A stretch of DNA of 64,000 nt from Vibrio diazotrophicus (GTDB taxonomy: Bacteria > Pseudomonadota > Gammaproteobacteria > Enterobacterales > Vibrionaceae), in assembly GCF_038452265.1 (NCBI RefSeq), contig NZ_CP151842.1:1798001-1862000 (forward strand), given 5' to 3'. Below the pieces are notes generated by a model. The model saw nothing but the letters and a program-made list of their open reading frames with translations, ran no database searches and was not told the DNA's origin. Position 1 is the first letter of the stretch. Each line of letters starts with the position of its first letter. Positions 34,294 through 44,196 of the stretch are shown here, piece by piece. The position numbers and the translations under genes are program-made.

Positions 34294-35676
34294 ATGAATA
34301 ACAACGAACAAAAAATCATTCAGTCAAAAGCACTTACCTATCATGCGGATATTGCAACTCAACTGTTTTCAAAGGTAGAAAATCGCCCTTGGGCCATGCT
34401 GTTACGCTCGGCTTCTGAGACACATATCGACAGCCGCTATGACATTTTGGTGGCGAACCCAATAGCGACACTCACAACCACTGGCGAAGAAACAATCATC
34501 ACTGAACCCTCCGGTGTAACTTCATCCTTAGAAGACCCATTTGCACTGCTCGCTACTTTGCAAAATCAGTATCTGCCTAAGCAAAGTTATAGTGAGAGCC
34601 TGCCATTTGTTGGCGGTGCAGTCGGCTATTTTTCATATGATTTAGGCCGCAGAGTCGAGAAACTTCCTACTCTTGCCAAGCACGATATCAATATGCCAGA
34701 TATGGCTGTGGGTATTTATGAGTGGGCAATTGTAGTCGATCACCACAGCAAAACGGCTCAATGGGTTGGCGTAAACTTAGATGATGCGCAGCAGTGGCTG
34801 GAAATGCAAGACAGAGACTGCCATGACGAAAAAGCCAAACAAGCTTTCTCTCTTACAACGGCTTGGCAATCGAACATGACACTGGAAAGCTACGCTGAAA
34901 AATTTGCTCAGGTTCAGGAATATTTGAAATCCGGAGATTGTTATCAGATCAACCTCGCACAGCGTTTCGAAGCTCAGTATCAAGGCTCTGAATGGCAAGC
35001 CTATCTTAAGTTAGAAAACCACAACCAAGCACCCTTTTCTGCCTTTATTCGTACTGAAGAAGGCGCAATTTTAAGTGTTTCACCAGAGCGTTTCTTACAG
35101 TTACGTGGAGACGAAATCGAAACCAAACCGATTAAAGGCACCAGACCAAGAAGCCAAGATAAACAATTAGATGACGCTTTTGCATCAGAGCTTGCTCATG
35201 CGGAGAAAGATCAAGCAGAAAACCTGATGATTGTTGATTTGCTGCGTAATGACATTGGTCGTGTCGCGGCGCCGGGCTCTGTTCACGTGCCTAAACTGTT
35301 TCATATTGAGAGCTTCCCAGCGGTTCACCATCTTGTGAGTACCATTCGTGCCAAGCTAGACAGCCAATATTCGGCTTGTGATCTACTAAAAGCAGGCTTT
35401 CCGGGCGGCTCCATTACAGGGGCACCGAAAGTGCGTGCAATGGAAATCATCGAAGAACTCGAACCTCATCGTCGCAGCGCTTACTGTGGTTCGATTGGTT
35501 ACATCAGCCGACACGGGCAAATGGACACCAGCATTACAATTCGCACCCTAGTTGCCCACAATCACAAAATCTATGCTTGGGCTGGTGGCGGCGTGGTTGC
35601 GGACAGCCAATGTGAATCAGAATTTCAGGAAACATTGGACAAACTGAGCAGAATTTTGCCTATATTGGAAAGATAA
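34294..35676 (+). CDS. pabB: Aminodeoxychorismate synthase component I PabB
   Basis: 460 residues of the chorismate-binding fold. The diagnostic PIKGTRPR motif is near residue 279, where the lysine distinguishes PabB from anthranilate synthase TrpE (Ala). Other conserved blocks: YQINLAQRF, NLMIVDLLRNDIGRVA and FPGGSITGAPKVRAMEII. The enzyme aminates chorismate with ammonia from PabA to give 4-amino-4-deoxychorismate for folate synthesis. It is followed by the CoA-type NUDIX gene after 87 bp, an arrangement shared with many gammaproteobacteria. Confidence 0.95.
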   Translation: MNNNEQKIIQSKALTYHADIATQLFSKVENRPWAMLLRSASETHIDSRYDILVANPIATLTTTGEETIITEPSGVTSSLEDPFALLATLQNQYLPKQSYSESLPFVGGAVGYFSYDLGRRVEKLPTLAKHDINMPDMAVGIYEWAIVVDHHSKTAQWVGVNLDDAQQWLEMQDRDCHDEKAKQAFSLTTAWQSNMTLESYAEKFAQVQEYLKSGDCYQINLAQRFEAQYQGSEWQAYLKLENHNQAPFSAFIRTEEGAILSVSPERFLQLRGDEIETKPIKGTRPRSQDKQLDDAFASELAHAEKDQAENLMIVDLLRNDIGRVAAPGSVHVPKLFHIESFPAVHHLVSTIRAKLDSQYSACDLLKAGFPGGSITGAPKVRAMEIIEELEPHRRSAYCGSIGYISRHGQMDTSITIRTLVAHNHKIYAWAGGGVVADSQCESEFQETLDKLSRILPILER

Positions 35677-35763
35677 GATGAACACCAGATAAGTGGCTTC
35701 TTCATGAAATTACTTATCTGGCTACCTTTTCTAATGTCATAGAAACAAAACTATTGAGTCAGT

Positions 35764-36381
35764 ATGAAAGCAAGAACACCGCTCACGAAAACGGAACTAA
35801 TACAGCGATTCCAACTTCATCAACCCGTTGATTATCATGTTGAATCAACGCGTCGCTATGACAAAATCCCAAGAGATTCACTACGCAAAGCATCTGTACT
35901 GATTGGATTTGTACAAAGAGAGCATGGGTTGAATATTGTTTTGACCAAACGCGCAGAACATCTCAAACATCACCCCGGTCAAATTAGCTTTCCGGGTGGA
36001 AAATACGAAGAAGGCGATCTGACGCTGTACAGAACAGCGATACGAGAGGCAGAAGAAGAAATTGGAATTACCGCTTCTGATATAGAAACCTTCGGTCAGT
36101 TGCCCGAAATCGTCACCATAACTAAGTTTTCAGTCACTCCTATCATGGCTTTTATCAATCCTGACTATCAGGCAACGATTGATCCCAACGAAGTTGAAGA
36201 GGTATTTGAAGTCCCCGCCGATCATTTGTTAGACAAAAACAAACTCTATTCGGGTATTTTTCAGGTCAAAAGTCAGCCGCATCGAATATTTGCCATCCCC
36301 TATCAGCGACATTTCATCTGGGGTATGACGGCGCAAATCATCCAAGCTTTGCAACGTCACATTAATATCTCTCACAAATAA
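35764..36381 (+). CDS. nudL: CoA pyrophosphatase-type NUDIX hydrolase (NudL-like)
   Basis: 205 residues. The UPF0035 element TKRAEHLKHHPGQISFPGG directly precedes the Nudix box, whose core is AIREAEEEIGI; this combination marks NudL/CoAse proteins that split CoA and its derivatives to phosphopantetheine and 3',5'-ADP. In the box the first acidic residue is Asp rather than Glu, as usual for this subfamily. The neighbour pabB upstream is a common partner. Whether the two are cotranscribed is unclear, as an 8-bp inverted repeat (AGATAAGT / ACTTATCT) sits between them at 35688-35719. Confidence 0.9.
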   Translation: MKARTPLTKTELIQRFQLHQPVDYHVESTRRYDKIPRDSLRKASVLIGFVQREHGLNIVLTKRAEHLKHHPGQISFPGGKYEEGDLTLYRTAIREAEEEIGITASDIETFGQLPEIVTITKFSVTPIMAFINPDYQATIDPNEVEEVFEVPADHLLDKNKLYSGIFQVKSQPHRIFAIPYQRHFIWGMTAQIIQALQRHINISHK

Positions 36382-36560
36382 GTCCATATCATTAACATTA
36401 GTAATGCTTTTTATTCGAGCACAAAGCGATAACAATTAATTAAACTCAAGATTACTATTAGTTTTTCTAATCAAACATCTCAAAATAACTCATGTGTGGC
36501 ACGTAAATTTCGTGATCTACTTGTTATTTTGAGTAAACAACTTATCTACAGAACTGTTGA

Positions 36561-36576
36561 TGTGATTTATATCAAC
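36561..36576 (+). promoter_or_regulatory. Candidate CRP site upstream of sdaC
   Basis: TGTGATTTATATCAAC matches the TGTGA-N6-TCACA consensus in the left arm and three of five bases in the right arm. Its centre is about 41 bases before a position that would follow a GAGAAT -10-like box (36598-36603), the class II activator geometry. Catabolite control of serine uptake and breakdown is plausible. Confidence 0.5.
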
Positions 36577-36646
36577 TATTTTTGCAACACAAACAAAGAG
36601 AATTGCGCCCGAAATTATTTTCCCATAAAAAATTGAGATATAAAAA

Positions 36647-37900
36647 ATGAACACATCGATTGCTATCGAAAAATCAGAACAATCTTCTAATAAATGGACT
36701 TATCAAGATTTTGCATGGACTCTCTCACTTTTTGGTACAGCTGTAGGCGCAGGTGTACTTTTCCTTCCAATTAAAGCGGGTGCAGGTGGTTTTTGGCCAT
36801 TAGTAATTCTGGCATTGATCGCAGCCCCAATGACATGGTTCGCTCACAAGAGCTTAGCTCGTTTTGTACTGTCAGCTAAAAACCCTGAAGCAGACATCAC
36901 TGACACGGTAGAAGAACATTTCGGTAAAACTGGCGCAAACCTTATTACTTTCGCTTACTTTTTTGCTATTTACCCTATCGTTCTTATTTACGGCGTTGGT
37001 ATCACTAACACGGTTGATTCATTCCTAGTAAACCAAGTAGGTATGGAATCTATACCTCGCTGGCTGCTATCTGGCTTATTGATCGCAGCAATGACTGCAG
37101 GTGTTTTATTTGGTAAAGAACTGATGCTGAAAGCAACTTCAGCAATGGTATACCCACTTGTAGCCATTCTACTGGCTCTGTCTTTCTACCTTATCCCTGA
37201 GTGGAACAGCTCTATGGTAGAAGTAGCACCTGATTGGTCTTCAATGCCTTCAATCATTTGGTTAGCAATCCCAATTATTGTGTTCTCTTTCAACCACAGC
37301 CCTATCATTTCTCAGTTCTCTAAAGAACAGCGTATGAAATACGGTGAAGAAGCAGTTCAGAAAACTGATTCAATCACTGGCGGCGCTGCTATGATGCTGA
37401 TGGGTTTTGTTATGTTCTTTGTATTCTCTGTTGTTCTTTCTCTTTCTCCAGAGCAACTAGCAGAAGCAAAAGCACAGAACATTTCTGTATTGTCTTACCT
37501 AGCAAACATTCATGAATCACCGCTGATCTCTTACATGGGTCCACTGGTTGCTTTCGCTGCAATTACTTCTAGCTACTTCGGTCACTTCCTTGGTGCTCAC
37601 GAAGGTCTGGTTGGTCTAATCAAATCTCGTTCACAATCACCAGTAAGCAAGATTGAAAAAACATCTCTATTGTTCATCGTTCTTACTACTTGGATCGTTG
37701 CAATTGTTAACCCAAGTATCCTAGGTATGATTGAAACAATGGGTGCACCAATGATTGCTGCTATCCTATTCTTAATGCCTGTGTTCGCAATGCATAAAGT
37801 TCCTGCGATGGCTAAGTACAAGACTTCAGCTCCTGTGCAAATTTTCACAGTTATTTGTGGTCTTGCAGCAATTAGTTCTGTAATCTACGGCGCGTTTTAA
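36647..37900 (+). CDS. sdaC: Serine transporter SdaC (HAAAP family)
   Basis: 417 residues with about 11 hydrophobic segments. The first helix LSLFGTAVGAGVLFLPIKAG near residue 28 is the unwound substrate-binding helix of the hydroxy/aromatic amino-acid permeases; FSFNHSPIISQFSKEQRM near residue 212 matches SdaC. It imports L-serine with protons. The serine deaminase gene sdaA follows 87 bp later, forming a serine catabolic unit. A CRP-like site lies upstream. Confidence 0.94.
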   Translation: MNTSIAIEKSEQSSNKWTYQDFAWTLSLFGTAVGAGVLFLPIKAGAGGFWPLVILALIAAPMTWFAHKSLARFVLSAKNPEADITDTVEEHFGKTGANLITFAYFFAIYPIVLIYGVGITNTVDSFLVNQVGMESIPRWLLSGLLIAAMTAGVLFGKELMLKATSAMVYPLVAILLALSFYLIPEWNSSMVEVAPDWSSMPSIIWLAIPIIVFSFNHSPIISQFSKEQRMKYGEEAVQKTDSITGGAAMMLMGFVMFFVFSVVLSLSPEQLAEAKAQNISVLSYLANIHESPLISYMGPLVAFAAITSSYFGHFLGAHEGLVGLIKSRSQSPVSKIEKTSLLFIVLTTWIVAIVNPSILGMIETMGAPMIAAILFLMPVFAMHKVPAMAKYKTSAPVQIFTVICGLAAISSVIYGAF

Positions 37901-37946
37901 TCCCAAACTTTGTAAAGTCCGATTAAACTAAAAATATAATAGTAAT

Positions 37947-37971
37947 AAGCCTCCTTTTTACAGGAGGCTTA
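37947..37971 (+). terminator. Intercistronic hairpin between sdaC and sdaA
   Basis: AAGCCTCC / GGAGGCTT with a nine-base centre; no T run follows and the sdaA ribosome site (GAGGT, 37976-37980) comes directly after. It may be a partial terminator or a stability element that tunes sdaA. Confidence 0.6.
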
Positions 37972-37987
37972 GTTTGAGGTAATCGCT

Positions 37988-39349
37988 ATGATTAGTGTGT
38001 TTGATATCTATAAAATTGGCATCGGTCCTTCGAGCTCACATACAGTTGGACCAATGAAAGCCGGTAAACAATTTGTTGATGACTTAAGCGCAATGGATAA
38101 GCTACAAGACATCACCAAAATTACCGTGGACGTTTATGGATCATTATCGCTGACAGGGAAAGGTCACCATACAGATATTGCTATCATCATGGGCTTAGCA
38201 GGTAACACTCCTGAGCATGTTGATATCGACAGTATTCCAGGTTTTATTGAAAGCGTTCAGCAGACTGAACGTCTTCCTGTTGGTACGCACAATCATACCG
38301 TTGCTTTTCCACGTGAAGGTGGCATGGTTTTCCATAAGAGCTTCTTGTCTTTACACGAAAACGGCATGTCAATTCATGCGTGGAACGGTGACGAAGTTGT
38401 TTACAGTAAAACCTACTACTCTATCGGCGGTGGTTTTATTGTTGATGAAGAGCATTTCGGTCAAAAAGCAAAAACTGAAGTATCAGTTCCTTACCCGTTT
38501 AACTCTGCAGAAGAGCTTGTTAACCAGTGTAAAGAGAGCGGACTTTCTATCAGCACTCTAGTAATGGAGAATGAGAAAGCTCTTCATACTGATGTTGAAG
38601 TGAAAGAGTACTTCGCGAACATCTGGAGAACCATGCAAGAGTGTATGGAGCGTGGTATGGGTACTGAAGGTATTCTTCCAGGCCCACTACGTGTGCCTCG
38701 TCGTGCAGCAGCTCTACGCCAACAGCTTTTGACTTCGGAAAAAATCACTAACGACCCAATGGCCGTTGTTGACTGGGTAAACATGTACGCTTTCGCAGTG
38801 AATGAAGAAAACGCAGCGGGTGGTCGTGTGGTTACAGCACCAACTAACGGTGCATGTGGCATCATCCCAGCAGTACTTGCTTACTACGACAAGTTCATCC
38901 AAACAGTAACAGAGAAAGATTATACTCGTTACTTCGCAGCGTCTGGTGCTATCGGTGGTTTGTACAAGCAAAACGCTTCTATCTCTGGCGCTGAAGTAGG
39001 TTGCCAAGGCGAAGTTGGTGTGGCTTGTTCAATGGCTGCTGGTGGTCTAGCTGCACTGCTAGGTGGAAGCCCTGAGCAAGTGTGTATGGCCGCTGAAATT
39101 GCCATGGAGCACAACTTAGGTCTGACGTGTGACCCAGTAGCAGGACAAGTACAGGTACCATGTATCGAGCGTAACGGTATTGCTGCTGTGAAAGCAATCA
39201 ACTCTACCCGTATGGCAATGCGCCGTTCTTCAGCACCACGTGTTTCTCTCGATAAAGTGATTGAAACCATGCTGGAAACAGGTAAAGACATGAACGCGAA
39301 ATACCGTGAGACATCGCAAGGCGGTTTAGCGGTTAAAGTAATCTGCTAA
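37988..39349 (+). CDS. sdaA: L-serine ammonia-lyase (serine deaminase) SdaA
   Basis: 453 residues, the single-chain iron-sulfur class. The N-terminus MISVFDIYKIGIGPSSSHTVGPM is the family signature. Candidate 4Fe-4S ligands are cysteines in GCQGEVGVACSMA near residue 340 and LTCDPVAGQVQVPCIERN near residue 380. The enzyme converts serine to pyruvate and ammonia. Together with sdaC it lets the cell use serine as carbon and nitrogen source. A strong terminator follows. Confidence 0.96.
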   Translation: MISVFDIYKIGIGPSSSHTVGPMKAGKQFVDDLSAMDKLQDITKITVDVYGSLSLTGKGHHTDIAIIMGLAGNTPEHVDIDSIPGFIESVQQTERLPVGTHNHTVAFPREGGMVFHKSFLSLHENGMSIHAWNGDEVVYSKTYYSIGGGFIVDEEHFGQKAKTEVSVPYPFNSAEELVNQCKESGLSISTLVMENEKALHTDVEVKEYFANIWRTMQECMERGMGTEGILPGPLRVPRRAAALRQQLLTSEKITNDPMAVVDWVNMYAFAVNEENAAGGRVVTAPTNGACGIIPAVLAYYDKFIQTVTEKDYTRYFAASGAIGGLYKQNASISGAEVGCQGEVGVACSMAAGGLAALLGGSPEQVCMAAEIAMEHNLGLTCDPVAGQVQVPCIERNGIAAVKAINSTRMAMRRSSAPRVSLDKVIETMLETGKDMNAKYRETSQGGLAVKVIC

Positions 39350-39375
39350 TCGTTAGTATCTGATCTCATTTACGA

Positions 39376-39410
39376 AAGCCTGATGATTTATTATCAGGCT
39401 TTTTTCTTTT
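39376..39410 (+). terminator. Rho-independent terminator of sdaCA
   Basis: AAGCCTGAT / ATCAGGCTT stem, eight-base loop, then TTTTTCTTTT. Confidence 0.93.
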
Positions 39411-39534
39411 CTTCAATTCAACTTCTTGACCTACCTTTACTTAGTTTTACTTTTTGAACGCTTGTTTAAAAAAGCGATTCGCTCAAAAATGGTTCTCATT
39501 ACAGCTTTTCATCATTTGGAATCATTTAACCCAC

Positions 39535-40716
39535 ATGGCTATACGTATTACAACTAAAAAAGTCTTCGTCGTGCTTACTCTTATCGCAGGTATGAGTGGC
39601 GCTGGTTACTACTTTTATCCAAAAGAAGCACCACCAAGTTTCGTTACAGAAGCCGTACGAAGAGGCAATATTGAAAACACGGTCCTTGCCACTGGTATGT
39701 TGCAGGCCTCAAAACTGGTCGCAGTCGGTGCTCAAGTCTCGGGCCAAATCGAAAAATTGGGAGTTAAGCTTGGTGATGAAATCAAACAAGGCGACTTAGT
39801 GGCTCAAATAGACAGCCTCACTCAGCAGAACAGCCTCAAAGAAGCCAATGCATCACTAAGCAAATTAAAAGCGCAAATCATTGCGAAGCAAGCACAGATT
39901 CGTCAGGCACAATCAGAGTATACACGCCAGAAATCGATGCTTGCGGATAGAGCCAGCTCCCAAGCTGACTATGAATCGGCACAAGCTACCCTAGCAGTTT
40001 ACAAAGCAGAACTTGAACAGCTAAAAGCTGAGTTGGAGCAAGCGAAGATCAGTGTCGACAGCGCACAAGTTGACCTCGGCTACACCACAATTACCGCACC
40101 TATGGATGGCACCGTGGTTTATAGCGCCGTTGAAGAAGGTCAAACGGTTAACGCCAACCAAACTACCCCAACCATTATTGAACTGGCTCAGCTTGAGCGT
40201 ATGACGGTTAAGGCTCAGATTTCAGAAGCAGACGTTGTGAACGTCAAATCGGGGCTGCCTGTTTATTTCACTATTTTGGGTAAACCCAACCATCAGTATC
40301 ACGCGACTTTAAGAGCTATTGAACCGGGCCCTACTCTTATGGACGGTGATGACAGCGACCTCTCCGTCAGCAATGATGAAGCGATTTATTACCATGGTCT
40401 GTTCGAAGTGGATAACCCAGACAAGACGCTGCGTATCGGTATGACAGCGCAAGTATCCATTGTGTTGAACAAAGCTGATAACGCCTTATTGGTTCCCGCT
40501 CAAGTTGTGATTAAACAGCCGGGACAAACACCACATTATCAAGTTCCGGTATTGGTTAACGGTCAGCAAGAAATGCGTGATGTGACTATTGGTATCAATA
40601 ATAAAGTATTTACAGAAATAACGAGCGGACTAGAAGAAGGTGACCAGATTATCATTGGCACACCAAATTCCGCAGGCACTCGTTCAAGCCGTATAGGCCA
40701 ATCGAGGATCTTTTAA
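39535..40716 (+). CDS. macA: MacA-type periplasmic adaptor of a tripartite efflux pump
   Basis: 393 residues from the ATG at 39535; the frame runs 27 codons further upstream without an ATG or ribosome site. One N-terminal membrane anchor (residues ~9-28), then a lipoyl domain ([25 protein letters not shown]), an alpha-helical coiled-coil hairpin (~residues 95-185, rich in Ala, Gln and Lys), and the second lipoyl half with [16 protein letters not shown]. It links MacB to the outer-membrane channel. Its stop overlaps the macB start by one base. Confidence 0.92.
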   Translation: MAIRITTKKVFVVLTLIAGMSGAGYYFYPKEAPPSFVTEAVRRGNIENTVLATGMLQASKLVAVGAQVSGQIEKLGVKLGDEIKQGDLVAQIDSLTQQNSLKEANASLSKLKAQIIAKQAQIRQAQSEYTRQKSMLADRASSQADYESAQATLAVYKAELEQLKAELEQAKISVDSAQVDLGYTTITAPMDGTVVYSAVEEGQTVNANQTTPTIIELAQLERMTVKAQISEADVVNVKSGLPVYFTILGKPNHQYHATLRAIEPGPTLMDGDDSDLSVSNDEAIYYHGLFEVDNPDKTLRIGMTAQVSIVLNKADNALLVPAQVVIKQPGQTPHYQVPVLVNGQQEMRDVTIGINNKVFTEITSGLEEGDQIIIGTPNSAGTRSSRIGQSRIF

Positions 40717-42674
40717 TGTCTCGTCCGCTACTCGAAATATCCCATATCTATCGTAGCTTTGCGGCTGGTGACGAAGAGCTAACGGTACTCAAAGACGTCA
40801 ACCTCACTATTGAACGTGGTGAGATGGTTGCCATCGTCGGTACATCCGGCTCGGGTAAATCTACCTTGATGAACATTCTTGGTTGCCTTGATCAGCCAAG
40901 CCGCGGCGACTACTGGATAAATGGTCGAAACACTTCACAGCTCGATTCCGATCAACTTGCTGAACTGCGTCGCGAACACTTTGGCTTTATCTTCCAACGT
41001 TACCACCTGCTGGGTGATTTAACCGCTGTCGGTAACGTTGAGATTCCTGCAATTTATGCTGGAAGCGATAAGAAAGCTCGTCAGGAACGTGCAGAAAAGC
41101 TACTCACTCGCCTTGGTCTTGCCGATCGCCTTGATCATAAACCTAGCCAATTGAGTGGTGGTCAACAACAGCGTGTATCTGTTGCCCGAGCACTGGTAAA
41201 TGGCGGAGATGTGATACTGGCTGACGAACCGACGGGTGCGTTGGATAGTAAAAGCGGCGAAGAGATGATGATGCTGCTGCAAGAGCTACATCAACTTGGT
41301 CACACTATCATCATCGTGACACACGATTTGAAAGTCGCCCAGCACGCAGATCGAATCATTGAGATTAAAGACGGTGAAATATTGAGTGACACCGTCACCA
41401 AGAAAGAAGTTATTGCAGATAATGTCGACAGCGTAAAACATGCCCCAGCCAAGGACGTCCTTGAGAAAGGTCGTAATCTGTTCGACAACTTGTGGGAGGC
41501 GCTCAAAATGGCATTGGTGGCGATGTCCAACCACAGGTTAAGAACATTCCTGACAATGCTCGGTATTATTATCGGTATCGCTTCAGTGGTTTCAGTGGTG
41601 GCGTTGGGTAATGGTTCGCAAAAAGCCATTCTAGAGAATATTTCTGCCATGGGGACAAACACCATCGATGTTATGCCAGGCACAGGTTTTGGTGACCGAC
41701 GTTCAGGCAGGATCAGAACCTTAACTGCAGCCGATGCTGACGCACTGAAAAACATGCAGTTTGTCGATAGCGTTACACCGACACTAAGCACATCTGTCAC
41801 TCTAAAATATGGCAACCAAGCGGTAACAGCATCGGTTCAGGGTGTGGGTCCGGATTACTTCCGCGTCCGTGGCTATGAGCTGGCTGAAGGTCAGTATTGG
41901 GATGATTCCAGTGTCGCCAACATGGCTCAAGAAGCGGTGATTGATAACAATACTCTCAAATCGTTGTTCCCTGATAAAAATCCAATTGGTGAAGTAATTT
42001 TTGCCGGTAACCTACCCGTTCGAATCATAGGCATTACTAAAGCAAAAGAAAGTGCGTTCGGTAACAGCGATTCTTTGAACATTTGGGTTCCTTACACCAC
42101 AGTGAGTGCACGTATGGTTGGGCAGAACTATCTCAACCGAATCTCGGTGCGAGTCGATGACAACACACCAAGTGAAGCGGCAGAACAGGCAATTATCCAG
42201 CTGTTGAAGATGCGTCACGGTACAGAAGATTTCTTTACTATTAATACCGATACCATTCAACAGAATATTACTAAGACCACCGCAACCATGACCTTGCTGA
42301 TTTCAGCTATTGCTGTGATTTCACTGATTGTCGGTGGTATTGGCGTTATGAACATTATGTTGGTTTCAGTAACAGAGCGAACACGTGAAATTGGCGTTCG
42401 TATGGCAGTGGGAGCAAGGCAAAGTGACATTCTTCGTCAGTTCTTAATTGAAGCAGTGTTGGTTTGTTTGTGTGGCGGTACCATAGGTATTGGCATGGCA
42501 TATTTGATTGGCGTAGCGTTCGCCTCCTTTGGCAGTAGTTTTACTATGATTTATTCCACAACATCGATTGTTTCAGCATTTCTATGCTCCACCATGATTG
42601 GTGTACTGTTTGGCTATCTTCCCGCGAAGAATGCCGCACAGCTAAACCCAATAGACGCGTTATCTAGGGAGTAA
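40716..42674 (+). CDS. macB: MacB-type ABC ATPase/permease of a tripartite efflux pump
   Basis: 652 residues: N-terminal ATPase (Walker [10 protein letters not shown], signature [15 protein letters not shown], Walker [13 protein letters not shown]), then a membrane helix near residue 275, a large periplasmic domain (~300-520), and three C-terminal helices of the FtsX type with [18 protein letters not shown] between. MacB is a mechanotransmission ABC transporter that expels macrolides, peptides, haem or toxins through TolC-like channels. The fused layout is typical. A dedicated outer-membrane factor follows 3 bp later, so this is a self-contained pump. Confidence 0.95.
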   Translation: MSRPLLEISHIYRSFAAGDEELTVLKDVNLTIERGEMVAIVGTSGSGKSTLMNILGCLDQPSRGDYWINGRNTSQLDSDQLAELRREHFGFIFQRYHLLGDLTAVGNVEIPAIYAGSDKKARQERAEKLLTRLGLADRLDHKPSQLSGGQQQRVSVARALVNGGDVILADEPTGALDSKSGEEMMMLLQELHQLGHTIIIVTHDLKVAQHADRIIEIKDGEILSDTVTKKEVIADNVDSVKHAPAKDVLEKGRNLFDNLWEALKMALVAMSNHRLRTFLTMLGIIIGIASVVSVVALGNGSQKAILENISAMGTNTIDVMPGTGFGDRRSGRIRTLTAADADALKNMQFVDSVTPTLSTSVTLKYGNQAVTASVQGVGPDYFRVRGYELAEGQYWDDSSVANMAQEAVIDNNTLKSLFPDKNPIGEVIFAGNLPVRIIGITKAKESAFGNSDSLNIWVPYTTVSARMVGQNYLNRISVRVDDNTPSEAAEQAIIQLLKMRHGTEDFFTINTDTIQQNITKTTATMTLLISAIAVISLIVGGIGVMNIMLVSVTERTREIGVRMAVGARQSDILRQFLIEAVLVCLCGGTIGIGMAYLIGVAFASFGSSFTMIYSTTSIVSAFLCSTMIGVLFGYLPAKNAAQLNPIDALSRE

Positions 42675-42677
42675 GCC

Positions 42678-44102
42678 ATGTTACGTCGATACAAATACTC
42701 CACGCTTGCGCTGTGTGTCGTTCTGGCAACTGGCTGCGTAACTCGTTCAGAGTTTCCTGAGCCTGAAGTTCAAGTTCCTCAATCTTGGCAATCAACAAAG
42801 CAAGCATCGAGCGAACAAGTTTCAACAAATGAAAACGCGACACCAGTTATCAATCGCTGGTGGACAAGTTTTTACGATGAACAGCTCAATCAATTGGTTG
42901 AGAAAGTACTCGCAACCAACAGCGATTTGGCGATTGCTACGCTGACACTAAAGCAAGCTCGTTTACAAGCCAACTTAGCTGGAAGAGATCTCTACCCTGA
43001 CCTATCTGGCAATGTTTCTGCTGATGGCTCTCGCTATCTAGACAGTGGTGCTTCATCTGAAAGCTACCAAACAGGCCTTTCAGTCAGCTACGAAGTGGAT
43101 CTGTGGGGCAAGCTTTCAGCTGCCGCAGATGAAAGTGAATGGACTGCCCTTGCCAGCTTAGAAGAGCGTGAAGCGACAGCTCAGAGTTTAGTGGCAACCA
43201 CGGCGCAACTCTATTGGCAAATCGGCTACCTGAACCAGCGTATTGAACTGAGCAACAGTGATATTGCTGATGCGACAGATACATTGAAGCAAGCACAGAG
43301 TCAGTTCAGTAATGGTTCTGTCACCCGTTTAAATGTATTAGAAGCAGAACGAACCCTTGCGGGTCTGGAAGCCACACATCGCGATTACTTGCAGCAGTTA
43401 ACTGAAGCGCAGAATGCTTTTGCTATTTTGTTTGACCAAGCTCCACAACAAATGCTGAAAGAGATCAAAGCACTGCCTGAAGGTGATTTGCCTGAAATTG
43501 CGTCTGGAGTTCCTGCAGATGTGTTGAGCCGTCGCCCTGATATCAAACAAGCACTCTATGAGCTGAAAGCAACATTTGCTGCTAAAGATTCAGCGGATGC
43601 TGCCTATTTCCCTACGCTAACTTTAACCGGTGCTCTGGGCGGTTCTTCAGAACAACTACGTAACTTGTTGAGCGATCCACTGGGTTCTATTGGTGCTGAT
43701 TTGACCATGCCGTTCCTCAACTGGAACACAATGCAGATCAATCAAGATATCGCGCAAGTGAAATACGAATCTGCGATCATTTCATACCGCAAAGCGCTCT
43801 ATACCGCGTTTCAGGATGTGGATAATGCCCTATCTGCTCGTGAAAACTATCAGTATCAGGCGGAGAAACTGCAAAAGCAGTATGACAGCGCTGCAGCAGC
43901 AGCTCGTATTTATGCCAGTCAATATAAGTATGGTGCAATTAACATCACCACTTTGCTTGATGCTCAAGACAATGAGCGCAGTGCCAAAGCGTCACTGTTG
44001 GAAAACCGTTATAACCAGCTAGTCAATCTCACTACGATTTATCGAAGCCTAGGTGGAGATGATGTGATTCCTCAATCAACTGCTGAAACTTCGCAGCAAT
44101 AA
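42678..44102 (+). CDS. NodT/OprM-type outer-membrane efflux lipoprotein
   Basis: 474 residues. The signal peptide ends in LATGC, giving a probable lipid-modified Cys20. Two outer-membrane-factor repeats follow, with the typical WWTSFYDEQLNQLVEKVLATNSDL and VDLWGKLSAA blocks in the first half, VPADVLSRRPDIKQA (a NodT hallmark) near residue 280, and a helical coiled-coil C-terminal part. It should trimerise into the exit duct for MacAB. Being encoded in the operon, the pump need not rely on the housekeeping TolC (inference). Confidence 0.92.
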   Translation: MLRRYKYSTLALCVVLATGCVTRSEFPEPEVQVPQSWQSTKQASSEQVSTNENATPVINRWWTSFYDEQLNQLVEKVLATNSDLAIATLTLKQARLQANLAGRDLYPDLSGNVSADGSRYLDSGASSESYQTGLSVSYEVDLWGKLSAAADESEWTALASLEEREATAQSLVATTAQLYWQIGYLNQRIELSNSDIADATDTLKQAQSQFSNGSVTRLNVLEAERTLAGLEATHRDYLQQLTEAQNAFAILFDQAPQQMLKEIKALPEGDLPEIASGVPADVLSRRPDIKQALYELKATFAAKDSADAAYFPTLTLTGALGGSSEQLRNLLSDPLGSIGADLTMPFLNWNTMQINQDIAQVKYESAIISYRKALYTAFQDVDNALSARENYQYQAEKLQKQYDSAAAAARIYASQYKYGAINITTLLDAQDNERSAKASLLENRYNQLVNLTTIYRSLGGDDVIPQSTAETSQQ

Positions 44103-44138
44103 CAACGCTTTTGTACATGTAAGTAGGCAATACATAAA

Positions 44139-44175
44139 AAAAGAGAAACGCATCTAACGGTCGTTTCTCTTTTTC
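44139..44175. terminator. Bidirectional terminator between the efflux operon and fdhD
   Basis: Perfect 13-bp inverted repeat AAAAAGAGAAACG / CGTTTCTCTTTTT with an 11-base loop, suited to stop transcripts from both convergent operons. Confidence 0.88.
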
Positions 44176-44196
44176 TATCTGACTTCCCAACTGATT

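Noticed and set aside
36496..36515. Possible sigma54 promoter (TGGCACG) upstream of sdaC
   Set aside because: The -12 element reads TTTC rather than TTGC at the correct distance, so the essential G is missing.
38929..39291. 120-codon open frame antisense to sdaA
   Set aside because: Overlaps highly conserved enzyme sequence; no start signal.
41300..41815. 171-codon open frame antisense to macB
   Set aside because: It lies wholly within a well-supported conserved gene on the other strand, has no ribosome site, and its translation is low-complexity Ser/Thr/Ile typical of antisense reading.
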